From contig JAZRLP010000029.1 in NCBI GenBank assembly GCA_045646905.1, positions 1 through 64,000 on the forward strand: 64,000 nt of DNA, given 5' to 3'. The DNA is from RGIG4079 sp045646905 (lineage in GTDB: Bacteria; Bacteroidota; Bacteroidia; Bacteroidales; Muribaculaceae). The notes below the pieces were generated by a model, which did not search any database, was not told where the DNA came from, and saw nothing but the letters and a program-made list of their open reading frames with translations. This document shows positions 58,548 through 64,000 of the stretch, in pieces. The first letter of the stretch is position 1, and each line of letters begins with the position of its first letter. A program made the translations under genes and the position numbers.

Positions 58548-59126
58548 TTATTTAAGGGTATTATGGAATTCGGTTAATGCACTTTCGTTGTTTTTATATT
58601 GTTTTTCAATTGCTTCAATTAGTTCTTGACAATTTTCCTCTAATTTCACCTTGTTTGCAAGTTGTTTTGGAGTAGATACAAGTGTAAATAATTTAGCTTG
58701 TTGGTCAATGTCAAGGCTACTGCTAATTGAGTCGAGTGATTTGATATAATTATTTTCTTCGCTTGTGTAAATCAATGAAAGCGAGTTGTTAATATCTTTG
58801 ATAAATTGAGTCGGATTATTGATTGAACTTTCAGATAGTAATTCGTTAATCGTAATTTGAGCAGCATGTTTAGGCGTTGCTGTGATTGCAATGCTAAATG
58901 ATAATAAGTTTTCGCATGAATCTTTAGCAATAGATATTATTTTGTCGCATAAAGAATTGTTGCCGATTATTGAATCATGTAGAACGATTAGCGAATCAGT
59001 AAAATTATTGTTTTTATAGTATGCGATTTTTTCTACCATGTCTTTGGCATTGTCATGATTGGAACTATTACAACTAATTGTCGCAACAGAAATGATAATG
59101 AATATAAATAAATAAAGTTTTGACAT
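58548..59126 (-). CDS. Putative lipoprotein, unrecognised
   Basis: A 192-residue exported protein with a lipobox at ATISC (Cys19). The rest is polar and helical, rich in Ser, Asn, Leu and Ile, with heptad-like spacing in DNNLTIIDQ-like stretches and no cysteine apart from a few. No family is recognised. It is the first gene of a run with the prenyl synthetase and tatD genes (eight-base gaps), with a -7 TAACTTTG 24 bases upstream. The association with isoprenoid synthesis is likely only positional. Confidence 0.6.
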   Translation of the reverse strand: MSKLYLFIFIIISVATISCNSSNHDNAKDMVEKIAYYKNNNFTDSLIVLHDSIIGNNSLCDKIISIAKDSCENLLSFSIAITATPKHAAQITINELLSESSINNPTQFIKDINNSLSLIYTSEENNYIKSLDSISSSLDIDQQAKLFTLVSTPKQLANKVKLEENCQELIEAIEKQYKNNESALTEFHNTLK

Positions 59127-59149
59127 AAGGTTTGTGTAATTTTATGCTA

Positions 59150-59157
59150 CAAAGTTA
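59150..59157 (-). promoter_or_regulatory. -7 box for lipoprotein-prenyl synthase-tatD operon
   Basis: TAACTTTG on the minus strand, 23 bases before the ATG at 59126. No well-placed -33 element. Confidence 0.5.
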
Positions 59158-59307
59158 CAAAATTTAATTGATAAAGATAGGCGTGTTAAATCAATTTATA
59201 TTAAACTTTTTTGTTTTCATGAATTGCAAAATTAAAATAAAAAATGCGATTTACATAATAATAATGATATAAAATCGTAATTATAAAAGATTAGTATTAA
59301 AAACATA

Positions 59308-59985
59308 GTGATACGCTTAATAAAAATATTAATAATGATTTTGTGCATAGCATTTAATGCTAATGCAGCATTGTCCTATTCTAAAACATTAGAATATAAT
59401 GCGCAAAAAGGAGATGCTAATTCACAATATCTACTCTGTCATTGCTACATTGATGGATTAGGCGTGAAAAGCGACTATGAAAAAGCTTTGACTTGGTGTG
59501 AGAAAGCTGCAAACCAGGGACACACTAATGCATTGACCCAAATGGGATATTTCTATTTTAGTGGCAAAGGCACGAAGGTCGATGATAAGAAGGCTTTTCA
59601 ATATTTTCATGAAGCCTCAAAGAAAGGTTGCCCCGAAGCTCAATTTATGTTGGCGCGTTGTTTTAAAGAGGGCAGAGGTACTTATAAAAATGATCGCAAG
59701 GCATTTCAATATTGTGAAAAATCGGCTAAACAAAACTATATGTTGGCTCAATGGTTTTTAGGTGAGTGTTATTATAGGGGCGAAGGTGTTGAAAAAGATG
59801 TTACTAAAGCCGAAATGTGGTTTAAAAAGTCGGCTCAACAAGGATTTGTTCATGCACAATATTCGTTGGGGATGTACTACAAGAATTGCCGATCATCGCA
59901 AGAGTATCAAGAGTTATCTAAAGAATGGCTACAAAAAGCTGCTGCACAAAATCATAAATTGGCACAGGCCGAACTAAAAAGATAA
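59308..59985 (+). CDS. Exported Sel1-repeat protein
   Basis: A 225-residue protein from a GTG start; the GTG gives a signal peptide (MIRLIKILIMILCIAFNANA), while the next ATG (59335) would shorten it. It contains about five Sel1 repeats of 36 residues, for example YLLCHCYIDGLGVKSDYEKA and ALTQMGYFYFSGKGTKVDDKKA, followed by WCEKAANQG-like ends. Sel1 repeats form an alpha-solenoid that binds other proteins. Six or more cysteines near the repeats may form bonds in the periplasm. The partner is unknown. Confidence 0.82.
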   Translation: MIRLIKILIMILCIAFNANAALSYSKTLEYNAQKGDANSQYLLCHCYIDGLGVKSDYEKALTWCEKAANQGHTNALTQMGYFYFSGKGTKVDDKKAFQYFHEASKKGCPEAQFMLARCFKEGRGTYKNDRKAFQYCEKSAKQNYMLAQWFLGECYYRGEGVEKDVTKAEMWFKKSAQQGFVHAQYSLGMYYKNCRSSQEYQELSKEWLQKAAAQNHKLAQAELKR

Positions 59986-60013
59986 AAGCATTAACTCGCC
60001 GTTAATGCTTTTT
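59984..60013. terminator. Bidirectional terminator between Sel1 gene and uvrA
   Basis: AAAAGCATTAAC (59984-59995) pairs with GTTAATGCTTTT (60001-60012), loop TCGCC. It has T-runs on both strands and overlaps the stop-codon region of uvrA. Confidence 0.82.
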
Positions 60014-62860
60014 TGTTATGTTCAACTCTTCAGCTATATATTGTGCAGTAGGGGAGTTGCCTAATGCAATTTCTTCGGGTGTTCCTGTTGCAATAATTTC
60101 GCCTCCGTTTTTTCCTCCACCAGGGCCCATATCAATAATGTAATCGGCACATTTGAGTACATCAAGATTGTGCTCAATAACCAACACGGTATTGCCTTTT
60201 TCAACAAGACGATTCATTACGCCCAATAATGTATTTATGTCTTCAAAATGTAACCCAGTAGTAGGTTCGTCAAGGATAAACAATGTTTTGCCGGTATCTC
60301 GTTTTGATAATTCTGTAGCGAGTTTTACTCGTTGATTTTCGCCACCCGATAGCGTTGACGATGGTTGCCCAAGCTTAATATATCCAAGGCCGATATCTTG
60401 TAGCACTTTTATTTTGTTGAGGATATTAGGTATTCCAGCAAAAAAATCAACAGCTTGATTGATTGTCATATCAAGAACATCGGCAATAGATTTTCCTTTA
60501 TATCTCACTTCAAGAGTTTCGCGGTTATATCTTCGACCACCACACACCTCACAAGGCACAAGAACATCGGGGAGAAAATTCATCTCAATTGTGCGATAGC
60601 CATTACCGTTACATGCGTCGCATCGTCCCCCCGACACATTGAACGAGAATCGCCCAGGCTTATACCCTCGTATTTTTGCCTCGGGTAGATTGACAAACAA
60701 GCTGCGTATGTCAGAAAATACTCCTGTATATGTAGCCGGATTTGACCGTGGCGATTTACCTAATGGCGATTGGTCAACAGTGACTATTTTATCGATATTC
60801 TCAATGCCGACAATCTCTTTGTAAGGTAGTGGTTGCTGATTTGAGCGATAGAAGTGCTGGCTCAATATTGGTTGTAGAGTCGCATTAATTAAACTTGATT
60901 TTCCGCTACCCGATACACCTGCAACGCAAGTAAATGTGCCAAGTGGTAAATGCAAAGAAACATTTTTGAGATTGTGGCCAGTACAACCAATTAATGAGAT
61001 TTTCTTCCCATTTCCATCACGGCGTTGAGTAGGGACGGCAATATTCTTATCTCCAGTAAGAAACTGTGCTGTAAGAGTAGATTCTTTTAGCATTTCATGT
61101 GGTGTCCCTTGAAATACTACCTCTCCACCTTTTCGGCCTGCACGAGGTCCTATGTCTATAATATAGTCGGCATCGAGCATCATATCTTTGTCGTGTTCAA
61201 CAACAATTATCGAGTTGGATGCATCGCGAAGTTTTTTAAGCGAATTGATTAGCCTACGATTGTCCTTTTGATGCAAACCTATGCTTGGCTCATCAAGAAT
61301 GTACAGAACATTTACCAATTCCGAACCTAATTGAGTTGCAAGTCTTATTCGTTGGCTTTCTCCTCCCGATAGTGTTGCCGAATTTCGATTTAGTGAAAGA
61401 TAGTCAAGCCCCACATCAACAAGAAATCGCAATCGAGTACCTATTTCTTTTAGTATCTCGTTGGCAATTATTGATTGTTGAGGTGTTAATGTCTCTTTTG
61501 CTTCATCAACCCACTTCAAAAGGTCCGAAATATCAAGCCGCGCCAAATCGGCAATGTTTTTATCGCCAATAAAAAAGTGTCGAGCTTCAATATTCAATCT
61601 ATCGCCATTGCATTCGTGACACACTGCGCGTGAGAAGAATTGTCCGCTCCATTTTTGTGCGGCTGCACCAGCCTCTTCGTTTTGTTGTAGCTCAATGTAT
61701 TTTATTAGACCTTCATATGATTGAAAATAATTAGATAGACTCAAAGTGTCATTCTTTATTGCCAATCGTTCGGTTGTACCGTTTAATATATCGTTAATTG
61801 CCTCTTCGGGGAGTTCTTTTATTGGTGATTTTATTGAAGCACCATATTTTTGGCATATAGCATCTATTTGCCAAAAAATCATACTATTTTTATATTTTCC
61901 AAGAGGAATTATCCCTCCGTCATATATTGAAATAGATGTATCGGGAATGATTTTATCTCGGTCAATCACGTTTTCATAACCTAAGCCTTTGCAACATGGA
62001 CAAGCCCCCTGAGGCGAATTGAATGAAAAGTTATGTGGCGCTGGTTCTTTATATGAAATACCACTAATGGGATCCATCAGCATTTGGCTATAATGATATA
62101 TCTGATCCTCATCAACATCATATATCATCAATTGTTTTCCCCCTTGTTTTAGTGCTGTAGTTATTGTTTTTCGCAACCGAGAGTCGTCTTTTGTTGATGC
62201 TTTTAGACGATCGATTACCAACTCTATTGAGTGGCTTTTATAACGGTCAACTTTCATTCCTAAGGTTATCTCTTGTAATTCACCATCAACTCTCACAGTT
62301 AGATAACCTTTTTTGCGTAATTGCTCAAAAAGTTCCTTATAATGACCTTTTCGATTCTTTACAATAGGAGCAAGAATGTAAATTTTCTTTCCGTCAAATT
62401 TGTTTAGAATTAACTCTACTATTTTGTCCTCAGTATATTTAACCATAGGCTCGCCCGATATATAACTTCGTGCTTCGCCTATCCTTGCATAAAGCAATCG
62501 TAAAAAATCATAAATCTCGGTGGTTGTACCTATCGTGCTTCGAGGATTTTTATTCGTTGTTTTTTGCTCAATGGCAATTACTGGGCTCAATCCCGAGATA
62601 TAATCAACATCGGGACGCTCAAGAGTGCCGAGCATATTGCGTGCATAGCTTGAGAATGTTTCGATATATCGGCGTTGTCCTTCGGCAAAAATTGTGTCAA
62701 AAGCCAATGATGATTTCCCACTACCACTCAATCCCGTAATCACGGTTAATTTGTTGTGTGGAATGGTAACATCAATATTTTTAAGGTTATGGACACGAGC
62801 GCCTATAACCGTCAGATTATCGATAAACTCTTCGTTAGATGTAGATTCTATATTCGACAT
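60002..62860 (-). CDS. uvrA: Excinuclease ABC subunit A
   Basis: A 952-residue ATPase that scans DNA for damage and loads UvrB. It has two ABC cassettes: Walker A TGLSGSGKSSLAFDTIF and signature TLSGGESQRIRLATQL in the first, SGVSG-type AGVSGSGKSSLINATL and STLSGGENQRVKLATELSKR in the second, with Walker B LYILDEPSIGLHQKD and LFILDEPTTGLHFED. Zinc-binding Cys pairs are seen in CPCCKGLGY, CHECNGDR, CDACNGNGY and CEVCGGRRYN. Length is normal. A lytic transglycosylase gene lies nine bases upstream on the same strand. Confidence 0.97.
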   Translation of the reverse strand: MSNIESTSNEEFIDNLTVIGARVHNLKNIDVTIPHNKLTVITGLSGSGKSSLAFDTIFAEGQRRYIETFSSYARNMLGTLERPDVDYISGLSPVIAIEQKTTNKNPRSTIGTTTEIYDFLRLLYARIGEARSYISGEPMVKYTEDKIVELILNKFDGKKIYILAPIVKNRKGHYKELFEQLRKKGYLTVRVDGELQEITLGMKVDRYKSHSIELVIDRLKASTKDDSRLRKTITTALKQGGKQLMIYDVDEDQIYHYSQMLMDPISGISYKEPAPHNFSFNSPQGACPCCKGLGYENVIDRDKIIPDTSISIYDGGIIPLGKYKNSMIFWQIDAICQKYGASIKSPIKELPEEAINDILNGTTERLAIKNDTLSLSNYFQSYEGLIKYIELQQNEEAGAAAQKWSGQFFSRAVCHECNGDRLNIEARHFFIGDKNIADLARLDISDLLKWVDEAKETLTPQQSIIANEILKEIGTRLRFLVDVGLDYLSLNRNSATLSGGESQRIRLATQLGSELVNVLYILDEPSIGLHQKDNRRLINSLKKLRDASNSIIVVEHDKDMMLDADYIIDIGPRAGRKGGEVVFQGTPHEMLKESTLTAQFLTGDKNIAVPTQRRDGNGKKISLIGCTGHNLKNVSLHLPLGTFTCVAGVSGSGKSSLINATLQPILSQHFYRSNQQPLPYKEIVGIENIDKIVTVDQSPLGKSPRSNPATYTGVFSDIRSLFVNLPEAKIRGYKPGRFSFNVSGGRCDACNGNGYRTIEMNFLPDVLVPCEVCGGRRYNRETLEVRYKGKSIADVLDMTINQAVDFFAGIPNILNKIKVLQDIGLGYIKLGQPSSTLSGGENQRVKLATELSKRDTGKTLFILDEPTTGLHFEDINTLLGVMNRLVEKGNTVLVIEHNLDVLKCADYIIDMGPGGGKNGGEIIATGTPEEIALGNSPTAQYIAEELNITKKH

Positions 62861-62869
62861 TCTGTGCTA

Positions 62870-63796
62870 TTATTTACCAATCCAAGAAGGATTATATACA
62901 GTCTTATTTTGGGTTGATCTATAAAGTGATTCTTTTTTTGGAACTTTTACTTTATAGACTTTCCCCGAACGATTATGGAGATACTTTGCTTGTATCCAGG
63001 GGTTTTGCTCGCGTAGTTGTGCAAAAGTTATTCCATGTTGTTTTGCCCATGTGGGCCAATCCGATACTGCTGTGTTAACCTCAACGATATCACATTCCAC
63101 AGGCTGATATAATTGGTCGGCAGTTATATAAAAACCATAGTCGCGTGGATTCTCAAGGATTAGTTTGTATGCAAGAATTCGGAACATGTATCGAGATGTT
63201 TCCGACACCAAGTATAGGTCAAAAGCCGATGACACTTGTTGTTTTGCGAGTTCCGAAGTGATGCGACCATTACCAGCATTATAAGCACAAGCAACCGATT
63301 CCCAATTGCCATATTTTTCGTATGAGTCTTTTAGGTATTTGCATGCTGCTTCAGTGGCTTTTTCTATATTTAATCGTTCATCAACATATTCATTCACCTC
63401 CAACCCATAAGCTTTGCCTGTTGCTGGAATAAATTGCCACAAACCAGCCGCTTTAGCAGGAGAGTAGGCTCTCACATCAAGCATACTCTCTGTACATGCT
63501 AAATATAAGAAGTCAAGTGGAAGCCCATTTTTTTCAAGAATAGGAGCTAGGATAGGGAAGAAACGATTTGCTCTTTTGAGTGTTAATAGTGTACTTCCGT
63601 GAGTATATGACAATGAAGTGAGCTCTCGGTCAAGTCGTTCAAACATGTCAATGCGATCAAGATTAATCTTTTGACCGCCAAAAGTTATCGACTCTGGAAC
63701 TACCGGATTTATTACTTGTGAAAAATTGCGTGTTTCTTGTGCATTAATACTTAAAATTGCGAAAAGTGCAATTGCGCTGAAAATGAATTTTTTCAT
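62870..63796 (-). CDS. MltD-like lytic transglycosylase
   Basis: A 308-residue exported protein with signal peptide MKKFIFSAIALFAILSINAQ. The SLT domain (about residues 80-215) has LPLDFLYLACTESMLDVRAY, where Glu103 is the probable catalytic residue, then SPAKAAGLWQFIPATGKAYG and SVACAYNAGNGRI. The C-terminal part (about 245-300, with WPTWAKQHGITFAQLREQNP) resembles a single degenerate LysM domain for peptidoglycan binding. It acts on peptidoglycan in the periplasm. It is encoded between a CHU_C protein (4-base gap) and uvrA. Confidence 0.87.
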   Translation of the reverse strand: MKKFIFSAIALFAILSINAQETRNFSQVINPVVPESITFGGQKINLDRIDMFERLDRELTSLSYTHGSTLLTLKRANRFFPILAPILEKNGLPLDFLYLACTESMLDVRAYSPAKAAGLWQFIPATGKAYGLEVNEYVDERLNIEKATEAACKYLKDSYEKYGNWESVACAYNAGNGRITSELAKQQVSSAFDLYLVSETSRYMFRILAYKLILENPRDYGFYITADQLYQPVECDIVEVNTAVSDWPTWAKQHGITFAQLREQNPWIQAKYLHNRSGKVYKVKVPKKESLYRSTQNKTVYNPSWIGK

Positions 63797-63800
63797 GATT

Positions 63801-64000
63801 TTATTCTGTTGGTGTGGTTGAGTTTCCTGTTACACCACTATATTTAATAATATTAATATCTCCGTTTAGTTTATATTTTTTACCATCGGCACCTTCGGCT
63901 TTGATTACATAATAATACACTCCCGAAGGTACATATTTGCCATTGTATTTGCCGTCCCAACCTTGTGCAGGGTCAGTAAATTCGGCGACTTTCACACCCC
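63801..64000 (-). CDS. C-terminal end of a CHU_C/gliding-motility type protein, cut by window edge
   Basis: The minus-strand frame is open to the right edge and its last 66 residues are visible. They read GVKVAEFTDPAQGWDGKYNG, KYVPSGVYYYVIKAEGADGK and KLNGDINIIKYSGVTGN, then the polar tail STTPTE. This is the gliding-motility-associated C-terminal (CHU_C) domain, a type B signal for the type IX secretion system, usually at the end of very large adhesins or surface proteins. The N-terminal part is outside the window. A GTG at 63995 is not a likely start. Probably co-transcribed with the lytic transglycosylase. Confidence 0.82.
   Translation of the reverse strand, partial: GVKVAEFTDPAQGWDGKYNGKYVPSGVYYYVIKAEGADGKKYKLNGDINIIKYSGVTGNSTTPTE

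Noticed and set aside
1..64000. CRISPR arrays, prophage genes, rRNA genes, tmRNA and replication origin
   Set aside because: No regularly spaced repeats, phage structural or integrase genes, rRNA-like sequence or DnaA-box cluster was recognised; dnaN is not accompanied by dnaA.

Overview
The window looks like a chromosomal segment of an AT-rich member of the Bacteroidales, most likely a gut-type lineage. Three observations support this. (1) Promoters follow the Bacteroidota pattern, with a -7 box TAnnTTTG and a TTG/TTTG element about 19-20 bases upstream, seen cleanly in front of tRNA-Ser, rpsP, a DUF3332 lipoprotein gene, a small FtsZ-like gene, a DUF4250 gene and others. (2) Type IX secretion signatures are present: two subtilases with Por-type C-terminal sorting tails, a gliding-motility type C-terminal domain at the right edge, and a DUF4835/PorD-family protein. 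(3) Gene order and families are typical of Bacteroidota (dnaN-exonuclease-coaBC-porD-recN cluster, DUF4250, DUF6056, extended S16). I cannot fix the family or genus from sequence alone.

Layout, left to right. 1-140: edge of an IS3-like insertion sequence. 367-555: tRNA-Ser(GCU) with promoter and terminator. 0.7-5.3 kb: mltG with a DUF2007 gene, an AI-2E-family permease, an MFS transporter and a MerR regulator. 5.5-10 kb: tandem type IX-secreted subtilases. 10.1-14.1 kb: cdsA, purM, an MltF-like lytic transglycosylase and a DUF3332 lipoprotein. 14.2-18.5 kb: an apparent operon of a GT2 glycosyltransferase, a DUF6056 membrane protein, an RluA-type pseudouridine synthase and fmt. 18.5-26.1 kb: envelope genes (DcaP-like porin, HdeD-like membrane protein, a Tyr/Trp- then Ser/Arg/Gly-rich secreted protein, a FadL-like barrel), then a Pif1-like helicase fused to TPRs and a small secreted acidic protein.

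26.1-33.9 kb is a tight minus-strand cluster: dnaN, 3'-5' exonuclease, coaBC, porD-like, recN, rlmB, purT. 34.1-41.2 kb: M13 peptidase and ABC-F ATPase, rpsP, then a kinase-RapZ fusion followed by a MurU-like nucleotidyltransferase (probable cell-wall sugar salvage). 41.3-44.3 kb: Yip1-family protein, smpB, a THUMP-like methyltransferase and a SanA-like protein. 44.4-46.3 kb is the least ordinary part: a promoter-driven 86-residue protein resembling only the N-terminal part of FtsZ, a 33-codon ORF overlapping it by ATGA, and two duplicated exported proteins with a DxDxNG motif, all on the minus strand. 46.4-52.6 kb: a quinone-reductase-like flavoprotein, then a minus-strand run DUF4250, uvrD/pcrA, nspC, GT2, radC. 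52.9-56.8 kb: prfA, pyrF, pgk, tspO. 56.8-64 kb: tatD, polyprenyl synthetase, a lipoprotein, a Sel1-repeat protein, uvrA, a lytic transglycosylase, and the C-terminal end of a CHU_C protein.

Peptidoglycan turnover recurs (MltG, MltF-like, MltD-like, AmgK/MurU-like, SanA-like), as do the type IX pathway and its cargo. No rRNA, CRISPR array, prophage or replication origin was recognised. Best candidates for something undescribed are the mini-FtsZ locus and the AmgK-RapZ/MurU pair.
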